From NCBI RefSeq assembly GCF_018139545.1, contig NZ_JAGSPJ010000001.1:434001-498000 (forward strand): a DNA stretch of 64,000 bases, written 5' to 3'. The notes under the pieces were generated by a model, which saw only the letters and a list, made by a program, of their open reading frames with translations, ran no database searches and was not told the origin of the DNA. Both the position numbers and the translations under genes were made by a program. This document shows, one piece after another, positions 55,812 through 64,000 of the stretch (its first letter is position 1; every line of letters starts with the position of its first letter). Source of the stretch: Affinundibacterium fentianense (lineage in GTDB: Bacteria; Pseudomonadota; Gammaproteobacteria; Burkholderiales; Burkholderiaceae_D).

Positions 55812-55838
55812 TTAACGGCCAACATTTGCAAAACTTTA
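55812..55838 (-). promoter_or_regulatory. Sigma-28 (FliA) promoter upstream of flhDC
   Basis: On the minus strand TAAAGTTT (55838-55831), 11 bp, GCCGTTAA (55819-55812): 15 of 16 bases agree with the FliA consensus. It points at flhD, whose ATG is 290 bp away, with a predicted start near 55805. It lies just past the dnaQ terminator. It may drive flhDC (feedback) or a short RNA ending at the hairpin at 55641-55671. Confidence 0.8.
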
Positions 55839-55897
55839 GGGTTGAAGCAAAATATTTTTAATCTTTTTTTCCTACAGCCGCTGAGAGTTTTAACGGC

Positions 55898-55924
55898 AAA
55901 AAAAAACGCCACTTTAGGGTGGCG
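55898..55924 (-). terminator. Terminator after dnaQ
   Basis: On the minus strand CGCCAC-CCTAAA-GTGGCG (55924-55907) is followed by nine T residues. It lies about 120 bp past the dnaQ stop and separates the accA-tilS-dnaQ transcript from the flhDC control region. The remaining parts of 55523-56045 hold no recognisable gene. Confidence 0.85.
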
Positions 55925-56045
55925 ATCAAAAAAAAATATCGGTTCTTGTTGGTTTTCTGTCGAAATCACGAGGCTAAAGTAGCAACACGGTATTTACAAG
56001 GCTCTCAAACCCATCACAGGAAAACATGCTTTACTATTGATTACT

Positions 56046-56750
56046 TCATCCATTTTGCCAAATGCAATTGCCTTGAGATGCCTTGCTAATATCATTCAAA
56101 ATCAATTCATGACTCTCCAATTCTTGTTGAGATGCGGTAATTAATTTCACTTCAAAATCGAACTCTACCTCATCGCTTACATCGACGTCCGGCTTAGCCT
56201 CCACTTCCTCTATTTCAATACTAAAACTATTTTGCCCACGTGACATTGCCAAAAACACGTCGGCGAGTAGCTCTGCATCTAATAATGCACCGTGCAATTT
56301 CCTGTGTGCATTTGAAATTTCATATCGATCACATAGCGCATCTAATGAATTTCTCTTTCCAGGGTGCAATTCTTTTGCTTGAGCCAAAGTATCGACGACA
56401 CCCTCAACAATCGATTCCACCTTAGGATATTCAAGTCTTTCAAATTCCGAATTCAAAAAGCCCATATCAAAAGGTGCATTATGAATGACCAATTCCGCGC
56501 CCTTCACATACTCGATAAATTCTTGAATAATTTGTGCAAAAATCGGTTTATCCCTCAGAAATTCCGTGGTCAAACCATGAACCGCAAGCGCCCCCTCTTC
56601 TGAGTCACGCTCAGGATTAATATAACGATGAAAATTATTCCCCGTTAGTTTGCGATTAATTAACTCTACACAACCAATTTCAATCACGCGATTCCCCATA
56701 CGAGGATTTATCCCTGTCGTCTCGGTATCAAGAACAATTTGTCGAGTCAT
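56046..56750 (-). CDS. dnaQ: DNA polymerase III epsilon (proofreading) subunit
   Basis: A 234-residue 3'-5' exonuclease of the replicative polymerase. Exo I IVLDTETTG (Asp7, Glu9), Exo II IHNAPFDMGFL and Exo III HGALLDAELLADV are intact. The C-terminal tail (about residues 180-234) is longer and acidic, serving contact with the alpha subunit. It is 15 bp after tilS on the same strand. Confidence 0.96.
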   Translation of the reverse strand: MTRQIVLDTETTGINPRMGNRVIEIGCVELINRKLTGNNFHRYINPERDSEEGALAVHGLTTEFLRDKPIFAQIIQEFIEYVKGAELVIHNAPFDMGFLNSEFERLEYPKVESIVEGVVDTLAQAKELHPGKRNSLDALCDRYEISNAHRKLHGALLDAELLADVFLAMSRGQNSFSIEIEEVEAKPDVDVSDEVEFDFEVKLITASQQELESHELILNDISKASQGNCIWQNG

Positions 56751-56765
56751 ATTTACTTACTTTCA

Positions 56766-58208
56766 CTATTTGCTGATGTTAGAATCGTGATCAGGGACCC
56801 AAATAAGCTGAATCAAATTAGGCACCAACAAGCCTGCTGCAAAATCTTTAGGCTCAGAAATAAACTCTGCGTCCATCCCTAATAATCCAACAAAAAAGAG
56901 TTTTTCCCCAACATAAATGCATGGAACCTGACCTCGTTGCCAAAAAGGTATTTTTGCACTTTGAAAATGACTTTTCAAATCCCGTGTGGGTCTTTTTCTT
57001 CCAAGTCGAAGGCGCTCGCCACCAGATCTACTACGAAAAACCAACTCTGATTTCTTCAAAACTTCGCGGCTAATGCCAGTATCGCTTGATCTAAAAATTA
57101 GATGGCCTCTAAACTGTGGAAAATACACCGTCTCATCGCCATTCCAAAGATACTTAAAATCAACGCGATCCTTCGACTGGAATTGCGTTTCAACGACGAA
57201 AATTCTATCTTGTGATCGATAAATGGAAAAATCGCCATGTTCAATCGTGACCCTAGCGTCTTCTCTCGCATTTAACAATTGTGAGAGAATTTCAACGGTT
57301 TTTGTGCTTGACGGTGGTTGGACTTGATTCAATGTTAGCCAATATCGAAATGCGTTAACCAATCGTTCGGTATTTAAACGGCGGAACCGATGCAAGTCGA
57401 GCTCATTGGTTTTAACCAGACACGCATCCACATCAAATTCTGCGAGTTGATTCAATAAAGTTTGGGCAGAGCGAACATGACCCGCCGTTCGAATTATCCG
57501 ATTAGAGAAACCTGGAAAAATTCGTGCAATTTGAGGCATTACTAAATGCCGTAGAGCATTCCGGGTATATTCCAAATCACTATTTGATTCGTCGGTGATG
57601 AACACTTGCGATTTCGATTTCAAATAGGATTGCAGGTCGCTTTTTGATTCCGTTAGTAACGGTCGACAAATCGATACTTGGTCTGTTTGAAGTAGGTCAG
57701 GAGCGATATTCACCTCGTCCATACCGGTCAAACCTCGCAAACCAGTACCTCGAAAGAGCTGCATCAAAATAGTTTCAGCTTGATCTTCAAGGTGATGTGC
57801 AACCATCAAAAGATTCACAGTGTCTGCAAGACACATTTCACCAAGTGCTCGATATCTTTGCTTCCTTGCGGAGGCTTCAATTCCGTGCCCTTGATTATCG
57901 ACCAAAACTCGCGTCGCCCGAAAGGGGACATTGAAAGTCTTACATTGTTTCTCGCAATGTTGTTGCCAATCATCTGAAAACTTGCTGATACCATGATTGA
58001 CATGGTAAGCAAAGACGGGGACACTTTTTTTCTTTGCAAATTGTATCGTGAGATCTAACAAAACAGTCGAGTCAAGGCCCCCGCTATATGCAACCGCAAG
58101 TCTTGTCTCTTCGTTTTGATTTCTCAGTTGATGCTGGAGAATATCTGTTAATTTAAGTAAAAAACGCTCTTCTAATTCTCTTGCACTTTTTAAGTGCTCA
58201 GTTTTCAT
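56766..58208 (-). CDS. tilS: tRNA(Ile)-lysidine synthetase
   Basis: A 480-residue enzyme that converts C34 of the CAU-anticodon tRNA-Ile to lysidine, switching its decoding from AUG to AUA. The PP-loop [11 protein letters not shown] (about residues 43-53) is followed by [18 protein letters not shown] and [29 protein letters not shown] (about 135-165). The C-terminal tRNA-binding domain with [28 protein letters not shown] is present. Its ATG overlaps the accA stop by four bases. Confidence 0.96.
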   Translation of the reverse strand: MKTEHLKSARELEERFLLKLTDILQHQLRNQNEETRLAVAYSGGLDSTVLLDLTIQFAKKKSVPVFAYHVNHGISKFSDDWQQHCEKQCKTFNVPFRATRVLVDNQGHGIEASARKQRYRALGEMCLADTVNLLMVAHHLEDQAETILMQLFRGTGLRGLTGMDEVNIAPDLLQTDQVSICRPLLTESKSDLQSYLKSKSQVFITDESNSDLEYTRNALRHLVMPQIARIFPGFSNRIIRTAGHVRSAQTLLNQLAEFDVDACLVKTNELDLHRFRRLNTERLVNAFRYWLTLNQVQPPSSTKTVEILSQLLNAREDARVTIEHGDFSIYRSQDRIFVVETQFQSKDRVDFKYLWNGDETVYFPQFRGHLIFRSSDTGISREVLKKSELVFRSRSGGERLRLGRKRPTRDLKSHFQSAKIPFWQRGQVPCIYVGEKLFFVGLLGMDAEFISEPKDFAAGLLVPNLIQLIWVPDHDSNISK

Positions 58209-59179
58209 TCGGAGACTCGAGTTTCCTTAAATTTACCATAACTCATTAATTTTTCATGTCGATTTGCGAGCAGTTCTTTCGTTTTCATTCCTTGGAACTG
58301 GCGTAAAGTATCCGCCAAAGCTCGCTTTACAAGTGCACACATTTGCTTTGGATCGCGATGCGCGCCGCCGAGTGGCTCATTGATAATCTTATCGATCAAA
58401 CCCATTGCTTTTAAGCGATTTGCCGTTAACCCTAAAGCTTCCGCTGCATCAGATGCTCGCTCAGAAGTCTTCCAAAGAATCGAAGCACATCCCTCGGGTG
58501 AAATCACGGAATAAGTTGCATACTGCAACATCAAGACCGCATCACCAACAGCTAATGCGAGAGCCCCGCCTGAGCCGCCCTCACCGATTATCGTCGCAAT
58601 CAATGGCACCTTTAACTCCGCCATGACATACAAGTTGTGGCCAATCGCCTCAGATTGACCTCGCTCCTCAGCATCGATTCCAGGCCAAGCGCCAGTGGTA
58701 TCAATAAAGGTAAACACGGGGATATCAAACTTCTCCGCTAATTTCATCAAACGCATCGCTTTACGGTACCCCTCAGGCTTAGGCATACCAAAATTCCGCA
58801 TCGCCCGTTCTTTTGTATCGCGACCTTTTTGATGGCCTATGACCATGCAAGCCTGACCATTAAATCGAGCAAGTCCACCGACGATTGCCAAGTCATCCGC
58901 AAAAGCACGATCACCATGCAATTCATGAAAATCTGTAAAAATTTGAGAAATATAGTCAAGTGTATACGGACGTTGTGGGTGACGTGAAATTTGCGAAACT
59001 TGCCAAGGCGTCAATTTCGCATAAATATCTTTGGTCAACATTTGACTCTTCTGTGAGAGTCTATCAATTTCTTCCGAAATATCGACTGCAGAATCATCTT
59101 GAACAAAACGCAGCTCTTCAATTTTGGTCTCAAGCTCAGCAATAGATTGCTCGAATCCAAGAAATGTCGTTTTAGTCAT
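58205..59179 (-). CDS. accA: Acetyl-CoA carboxylase carboxyltransferase alpha subunit
   Basis: A 324-residue subunit that, with AccD, transfers CO2 from carboxybiotin to acetyl-CoA in fatty acid synthesis. It shows [19 protein letters not shown] at the N-terminus, [12 protein letters not shown] (about residue 67), [28 protein letters not shown] and [15 protein letters not shown] (about 205). AGGGG precedes the ATG. It lies upstream of tilS (four-base overlap) and 54 bp downstream of the glycosylase gene, a Burkholderiales order. Confidence 0.97.
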   Translation of the reverse strand: MTKTTFLGFEQSIAELETKIEELRFVQDDSAVDISEEIDRLSQKSQMLTKDIYAKLTPWQVSQISRHPQRPYTLDYISQIFTDFHELHGDRAFADDLAIVGGLARFNGQACMVIGHQKGRDTKERAMRNFGMPKPEGYRKAMRLMKLAEKFDIPVFTFIDTTGAWPGIDAEERGQSEAIGHNLYVMAELKVPLIATIIGEGGSGGALALAVGDAVLMLQYATYSVISPEGCASILWKTSERASDAAEALGLTANRLKAMGLIDKIINEPLGGAHRDPKQMCALVKRALADTLRQFQGMKTKELLANRHEKLMSYGKFKETRVSE

Positions 59180-59233
59180 CGTGTCCCCTTAAAAAATCTA
59201 CACGCATTAATCAATAAGCTTGATTGTATCAAG

Positions 59234-59881
59234 TTAAATCGTTTTTTCATCTAAACTGCGCCACATGTACCAAGTGGCAACCGTCCGCCAAGGCTCCCAG
59301 TTCGCCGCAACCTCTCGTATATCAATACGAGAAACTGGCTCACCAGAAAAATAATTTTTGCTAATCCCAGTAATCAAGCCAGGATCATCTAAAGGCAGTA
59401 TATTCGGACGCAACAAATTAAAAATCAAGAACATTTCGGCAGTCCAACGGCTAATCCCGCGAATCTGCGTTAGCTCCGCGATCACTGCCTCATCAGACAT
59501 GTCAACCCAATTATCAACATGAACGCTACCATCCTTGAAGTGCCCAGCGAGATCCAAAATATAGTCTGTCTTTCGTTTTGAAAGGCCGCATGCCAACAAG
59601 CCTAACTTCCCTACACTTAGCACTTCTGCAGGTGACGACTTGGGACAGACACGTAGATACTTTTCCCAAAGTGCGTTAGCAGAAATTCCCGAAATTTGTT
59701 GACCAATAATCGAGCGAGTTAAAGTCGTGAACGAATCATCCCGGCCTAACAAATAAAGATCGCCAAATTGAGGAATTAATTTACGCAAAATGCGGTCGCG
59801 TTTCATCAACTCGGATTTTGCCTCTTCCCAATAATTTGGCACCTGTAAGTCGACATTACGGACACTCTTAACTTTATGCAT
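59234..59881 (-). CDS. DNA-3-methyladenine glycosylase II-type (HhH-GPD) enzyme
   Basis: A 215-residue base-excision glycosylase of the AlkA/MpgII type. It shows SIIGQQISGISANALWEKYL (about residues 58-78), the helix-hairpin-helix IAELTQIRGISRWTAEMFLIF (about 140-160), and the catalytic Asp in LPLDDPGLITGI (about 168). It removes alkylated bases. It lacks the N-terminal extra domain of E. coli AlkA. It is upstream of accA on the same strand. Confidence 0.92.
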   Translation of the reverse strand: MHKVKSVRNVDLQVPNYWEEAKSELMKRDRILRKLIPQFGDLYLLGRDDSFTTLTRSIIGQQISGISANALWEKYLRVCPKSSPAEVLSVGKLGLLACGLSKRKTDYILDLAGHFKDGSVHVDNWVDMSDEAVIAELTQIRGISRWTAEMFLIFNLLRPNILPLDDPGLITGISKNYFSGEPVSRIDIREVAANWEPWRTVATWYMWRSLDEKTI

Positions 59882-60342
59882 ACTTTTGTCTTCCGTAATA
59901 CAAAAACACTACCAACTGATGCGCGGCAATTGAACGTCCAAGCATTAGCTAAAAGAAAACCGTCAATTTTACATTAACTGATGAACAAAGAGGCTAACTT
60001 TTGATGTTCACCAAAATAACACCAAGGATTTTAAGCAAAAAAAAATAGAAAATCACTTTTCCACCCAATAATTCAAAATCATTGCTTTCACTTCAATCTG
60101 AACTTCAGAAATGAAGACATTATTAATGTTGCGTCCGCGCAGGACGAACAAATTCTTAATCGGGAAGTAGAAAATTTCCATTTCAATGCTCGCAATGCCA
60201 CTTTTTCGCCTCAATATAACAAGTTCTACAACGCGATCACAGGTTTATTTGTTAAGATTGCGCCTGACCTTCGAGCAACATAACAATGTGCCTGAATTCC
60301 CGATTTTGAGACAATCCTTTAGAAAAGACCCCACGTTAAATT
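59882..60342. other. 461-bp divergent intergenic region
   Basis: No gene is recognisable. It should carry the promoters of the glycosylase-accA-tilS-dnaQ transcript and of the TPR operon. A short hairpin CGTCC-GCGCA-GGACG lies near 60131-60145. A TAAGAT element near 60253-60258 may be the -10 of the TPR operon, but no good -35 stands before it. In related genomes cysS often lies beside this glycosylase; no remnant is visible here. Confidence 0.4.
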
Positions 60343-61347
60343 ATGCGACACTCACTTAAAACCGCATTCGCTGCAGTCGTATTTACTGTTGGCCTAACTC
60401 CAATGGCATTTGCGGACGATGCCAGTGATGCAACTAAATTATATAAAGCTGGACAATTGAACGAGGCCATCAAGAAAATCGATGCTGTGTTAGCTCAACG
60501 TCCGAAAGATGCGCAGATGCGCTTCTTGAAGGGTATTATCCTCACAGAACAAAACAAGTCAGCTGATGCTATCGTTGTCTTTAGCAAATTAACCGATGAC
60601 TATCCAGAATTACCTGAGCCGTACAACAACCTTGCTGTTCTATATGCATCAAATGGTCAATATTTAAAAGCAAGCGCGGCACTCGAAATGGCAATACGCA
60701 CCAATCCGACTTATGGCACAGCACATGAAAATTTAGGCGATGTGTACGCAAAATTGGCGAGCCAGTCCTATGACAAAGCATTGCAACTTGACTCTGCTAA
60801 CTCGACTGCAAAACTGAAATTAAACTTGGTTAAAAATTTAATTGGTAACACCACTGGTGGCACCAATCCTAAAACAAGCACAACAAGTAATCCAGCGCCC
60901 ATTGCAAATATTCCGAATACATCAACAGTAACGCCACCGCCACCGACCAAAGCTGTTGAACCAAAATTGCCGCAAGTCAGTCCGCAAAAGTCTGTCGCAG
61001 CGACCAATGAAAAAGACCAAGCCTTAAGCATGGTTGAAAGTTGGGCAAAAGCTTGGAGCAATCAAGACGTTCAAAAATACTTATCTTTTTATGCTAAAGA
61101 TTTCCAAACCCCGAAAGGCGAGGCGCGAAGTATATGGGCCGAAGATCGTCGATCAAGAATTGAAGGGAAGGGAAAAATTGGTGTCAGAATAGACGATCCT
61201 ACCATCAATGTAGATGGCAGCACAGCAACGATTAGATTCAAACAGTATTACTCATCAGATCGTTTATCTTCAACAAGTCGCAAGACCTTGATTTTAACTA
61301 AGCAAGATGGCAAATGGCTGATCAAGCAGGAGCGCTCGGGTAACTAA
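60343..61347 (+). CDS. Exported TPR protein with C-terminal Cds6/NTF2-like domain
   Basis: A 334-residue protein. The signal peptide (hydrophobic about residues 8-24, ending AFA-DD) is followed by three or four tetratricopeptide repeats (about 27-165; AIKKIDAVLAQRPKDAQMRFLKG, EPYNNLAVLYASNGQYLKASAALEMAI). A low-complexity Thr/Pro linker (about 168-215) leads to an NTF2/Cds6-like domain (about 228-334). That last domain is nearly a copy of the one ending the next protein: YAKDFQTPxGE, R..RIEGKGKI and a QDGKWLIKQE finish. The stop codon overlaps the next start by one base, so the two are coupled. A scaffold role for the transpeptidase is likely but inferred. Confidence 0.85.
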   Translation: MRHSLKTAFAAVVFTVGLTPMAFADDASDATKLYKAGQLNEAIKKIDAVLAQRPKDAQMRFLKGIILTEQNKSADAIVVFSKLTDDYPELPEPYNNLAVLYASNGQYLKASAALEMAIRTNPTYGTAHENLGDVYAKLASQSYDKALQLDSANSTAKLKLNLVKNLIGNTTGGTNPKTSTTSNPAPIANIPNTSTVTPPPPTKAVEPKLPQVSPQKSVAATNEKDQALSMVESWAKAWSNQDVQKYLSFYAKDFQTPKGEARSIWAEDRRSRIEGKGKIGVRIDDPTINVDGSTATIRFKQYYSSDRLSSTSRKTLILTKQDGKWLIKQERSGN

Positions 61348-63116
61348 TGCGTTCATTTTATCGTAGCAAAGCTCCAATTTACTGGTTAATTGGAGCAATT
61401 TCATTTCCTGTACTAAGCACTGTAACCATACTCTTGGCGAAGCCAAATGTAGCTTTTGCCAACAACAATCCCTCGAACAAGGTGGTCTTGCAGACTGGCG
61501 AACGCAGCGGACCCAACGCGGATTTGTTATTAATTGAAATCTATCGTTTTTTAGCAAATAACGAACTTGATAAAGCGCAAGCAAAAGTCGATGAATTATT
61601 GATTGCCTATCCTAATTTTCATTTAGGCCACTTGATTCGCGGTGATTTAATCGCAATGCGAGCGAGACCAATTGCTCGATTCGGAAACGTAAAAAATGCA
61701 CCGCAAGACAAATTACGCGATCTGAATGATGAGGCAGTGGCACGCCTACGCGCTATAACTGAACGACCTAGCAAAGATCAAATCCCTAGCGTTTTATTGC
61801 AACTAAACGACGAACAACGTTACGCGTTGGTAATGGACGCCAAAAGAGCCCGTCTTTATTTATACGAGAACGTTGCTGGTGTTCCTAGTCTAGTTAGCGA
61901 TTACTACGTCAGCCAAGGCAAACTCGGCATGGACAAATTTAAGGAGGGCGACCAACGCACTCCAGTAGGCGTCTACTATATTACAAACAGATTGCCCGGA
62001 TCAAAGTTACCCGACTTCTACGGACCAGGCGCGCTCCCGCTCAACTATCCGAATGAATGGGACAAACTAAAAGGACGCGGCGGTTCTGGAATATGGTTAC
62101 ATGGCGTTCCATCAACAAATTACAGTAGAGCCCCTCTTGCATCCGACGGTTGCGTTGTACTCGCAAATCCGGATTTTTTAAAAATCGCTGCGACTGTTGA
62201 CGTCGCAAAGACGCCAGTGATCATCACCGAAAAAATTGAATTTTTAAGCAAGGCTGCATGGCTTCTCGAAAAGCAGCAAGCGAGAATTCTGATTGAAAAT
62301 TGGCAGCAAAGTTTCAATACGCAAAATCCTAACAGCATCTTACCGATTTACAGTAAAAATTTCAAAGGCATAAATAGTGAAGGTGCGAGTAGCTGGGTAA
62401 GTCGGCAAATACAGTCCCTAGGTTCAAGTATAAACGCATTCAAAGTACGAGAAATCTCACAATTTAAATACCCTGGCCGGGAAGAACTAATTGTCGCTAA
62501 TTTTACGATCGACGTGCAAACAAACAAAGGACTTACTTCAAGCAAGCGTCGTCAGTACTGGGCAAAGGAGTCTGGATTATGGCGCATCGTCTACGAAGAC
62601 AATAATCAGGTCGCGGGTATCAAAATAGAGCCTGAAGCAGTTCGTGAGATTGCGAAAGTTAACACGAGAGGAACACAAAGTACCGATGATAAATTCAAAA
62701 CTCCCTCTAAAATTGTAGCGACCAACTCAAACACGATAAACACTGTTAAAGCGACGAACACCAAATCTAACGCAAAAGCGCAAGCAGAAGTGATGCAATC
62801 AGTGAATCGCTGGCTCAATGTCTGGAGCTCAAAAAATACAACTGCTTATCTCGCCCACTATGCGAAAGATTTTCAGACCCCAAACGGTGAGTCACGGAAG
62901 TCTTGGATGGAAGAACGGCGTGCAAGAATTGAGGGAAAGGGTAAGATTTCTGTGAAAATTGATACGCCAACAATTCAAATCGAAGGGAATCTAGCGACCG
63001 TGAAGTTTCGGCAGAATTATCAATCTGGCGCATTGGTTGCTAGCAGCAGAAAAACGCTAGTAATGGTTAAACAAGATGGTAAGTGGCTAATCAAACAAGA
63101 GAAAACCGGAAGTTAA
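61347..63116 (+). CDS. L,D-transpeptidase (YkuD) with tandem Cds6/NTF2-like domains
   Basis: A 589-residue exported protein. After an N-terminal hydrophobic segment (about residues 12-32) and a helical/TPR-like part come a YkuD catalytic domain (about 155-295) with HGVPSTNYSRAPLASDGCVVL, where Cys269 is the nucleophile. Two NTF2/Cds6-like domains follow (about 305-425 and 475-589). The family's usual SHGC is SDGC here, as in other members of this subgroup. Such enzymes form 3-3 peptidoglycan cross-links or attach proteins to the wall; which applies here cannot be told. It is coupled to the TPR gene upstream and followed by ppiA after 20 bp. Confidence 0.88.
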   Translation: MRSFYRSKAPIYWLIGAISFPVLSTVTILLAKPNVAFANNNPSNKVVLQTGERSGPNADLLLIEIYRFLANNELDKAQAKVDELLIAYPNFHLGHLIRGDLIAMRARPIARFGNVKNAPQDKLRDLNDEAVARLRAITERPSKDQIPSVLLQLNDEQRYALVMDAKRARLYLYENVAGVPSLVSDYYVSQGKLGMDKFKEGDQRTPVGVYYITNRLPGSKLPDFYGPGALPLNYPNEWDKLKGRGGSGIWLHGVPSTNYSRAPLASDGCVVLANPDFLKIAATVDVAKTPVIITEKIEFLSKAAWLLEKQQARILIENWQQSFNTQNPNSILPIYSKNFKGINSEGASSWVSRQIQSLGSSINAFKVREISQFKYPGREELIVANFTIDVQTNKGLTSSKRRQYWAKESGLWRIVYEDNNQVAGIKIEPEAVREIAKVNTRGTQSTDDKFKTPSKIVATNSNTINTVKATNTKSNAKAQAEVMQSVNRWLNVWSSKNTTAYLAHYAKDFQTPNGESRKSWMEERRARIEGKGKISVKIDTPTIQIEGNLATVKFRQNYQSGALVASSRKTLVMVKQDGKWLIKQEKTGS

Positions 63117-63136
63117 TTTAGACAAAGGAGTAACGT

Positions 63137-63802
63137 ATGTTCATACAATTTCAACGTCGAGTCACCTTGATCGCAATCCTGTCTTGCGTTACTGCCATTT
63201 CAAATATTGCACATGCAGAGGAATTTCCACGCGTCAATATTAAAACGTCGGTCGGCGATATCGTCTTGGAACTTTACCCTGAAAAAGCACCAAAAACCGT
63301 CGAGAATTTTCTCAGATATGTCAAAAAGGGCCATTACAATAAAACGATTTTTCATCGAGTAATTGACAACTTTATGATACAGGGTGGTGGACTTGATGTC
63401 TCTATGCGTGAAAAGCCGACCGATAAGCCTGTTGTCTCGGAAGCAAAGATCGCATTTGAACATGAACTAAAAAATGACATCGGAACCATCGCGATGGCGA
63501 GAACAAATGACCCAAACTCTGCTCGAGCGCAGTTTTATATCAACGTGAACAACAACGACTTTCTGAATTATCAAGCACTCCCAGAAGGTGATCCAGTACA
63601 AATTATGAAAAATGGCGAACCGATCAGCTTACCCCGTGCCAGAGCACTTATTTTTGCCGCTGGGTATACGCCATTTGGAAAGGTCATCGAAGGTTGGGAT
63701 GTTGTTGAGAAAATAAAAACTTCAGCAACTTCAGAGGTAAGTATTTACCAAAACGTTCCTGTTAAACCAGTCATTATTCTTTCTATCAAATTAGTAAAAT
63801 AA
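63137..63802 (+). CDS. Periplasmic peptidyl-prolyl cis-trans isomerase (cyclophilin)
   Basis: A 221-residue cyclophilin with a signal peptide (about residues 9-27, cleavage after AHA). Family motifs are [39 protein letters not shown] (catalytic Arg in FHRVI), [23 protein letters not shown] and [15 protein letters not shown] 20-residue insertion after the NNNDFL segment (about 150-172) is unusual but occurs in betaproteobacterial paralogues. AAGGAG precedes the ATG. It probably helps periplasmic or outer-membrane protein folding. Confidence 0.93.
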   Translation: MFIQFQRRVTLIAILSCVTAISNIAHAEEFPRVNIKTSVGDIVLELYPEKAPKTVENFLRYVKKGHYNKTIFHRVIDNFMIQGGGLDVSMREKPTDKPVVSEAKIAFEHELKNDIGTIAMARTNDPNSARAQFYINVNNNDFLNYQALPEGDPVQIMKNGEPISLPRARALIFAAGYTPFGKVIEGWDVVEKIKTSATSEVSIYQNVPVKPVIILSIKLVK

Positions 63803-63830
63803 TCCAATTCCTTTTTCAGAGAGGTTCATT

Positions 63831-64000
63831 ATGGCAGTAATACTGACAACCAATCTTGGTGCGATTAAACTTGAATTAAATGCGGACAAAGCACCCAAAA
63901 CTGTAGCCAATTTTTTAGCTTATGCCGAATCAGGTCATTATGTTGGAACAATTTTCCATCGCGTTATTGCTGGGTTCATGATCCAAGGTGGTGGATTTGA
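63831..64000 (+). CDS. ppiB: Cytoplasmic cyclophilin PpiB, cut by window edge
   Basis: The first 56 residues are visible: [51 protein letters not shown]. There is no signal peptide, so it is the cytoplasmic form. A GAGGT site precedes the ATG. It lies 28 bp after the periplasmic cyclophilin gene, from which it may have arisen by tandem duplication. Confidence 0.92.
   Translation, partial: MAVILTTNLGAIKLELNADKAPKTVANFLAYAESGHYVGTIFHRVIAGFMIQGGGF

Overview
The window is about 64 kb of a betaproteobacterial chromosome. The gene order (glnE / yhdP-nitrilase-tldD, tilS-accA-DNA glycosylase, and a flagellar/chemotaxis block with flhDC-motAB-che) is the one seen in Burkholderiales and best fits Oxalobacteraceae. 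By eye the G+C is only in the mid-40s percent, so a low-GC member such as an Undibacterium-like genus is plausible, but this is inference from synteny and composition. No tRNA, rRNA, CRISPR array, insertion sequence or prophage was seen; the window looks like native backbone.

Layout. Positions 1-3100 (minus strand) hold murB followed by a membrane-anchored Pls-type nonribosomal peptide synthetase that runs off the left edge. Positions 3250-6800 hold yajQ, a retropepsin-like protease, aroG with a phenylalanine/tyrosine leader-peptide attenuator that is not part of any long reading frame, and an iodotyrosine-deiodinase-like nitroreductase. Positions 7000-22000 are housekeeping: tldD, a nitrilase-family amidase, yhdP, glnE, a D,D-endopeptidase, a second nitroreductase, a DinG/YoaA-type helicase, a DUF465 protein and a PP2C phosphatase.

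Positions 22000-55900 are one continuous motility island. flgBCDEFGHIJ and flgKL encode rod, hook, rings and junction proteins. flgA and flgM-flgN are divergent from flgB. Then come motC-motD, fliA, flhG, flhF, flhA and flhB (export gate, polar-number control, sigma-28, second stator). A 300-bp gap separates these from a motA-motB-che operon carrying two CheY proteins, two CheZ-like phosphatases, and cheA, W, R, D and B. flhDC, the master regulator, and a membrane-bound methyltransferase sit at the top. Near-consensus sigma-28 promoters can be read in front of flgM, in front of flgK and, unexpectedly, 290 bp upstream of flhD. The classical order (FlhDC, then FliA, then late genes) therefore seems to have an extra FliA-dependent input or a small RNA at its top.

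Positions 56000-64000 contain dnaQ, tilS, accA and a 3-methyladenine-type glycosylase on the minus strand. On the plus strand an exported envelope operon follows: a TPR protein and an L,D-transpeptidase sharing a Cds6/NTF2-like C-terminal domain, then a periplasmic and a cytoplasmic cyclophilin, the latter cut by the right edge.

The most notable observations are the aroG Phe/Tyr attenuator, the sigma-28 promoter and structured leader above flhDC, two CheY/CheZ pairs in one operon, an FlhG that has lost its P-loop, and a FAM173-like membrane methyltransferase inside the flagellar locus.
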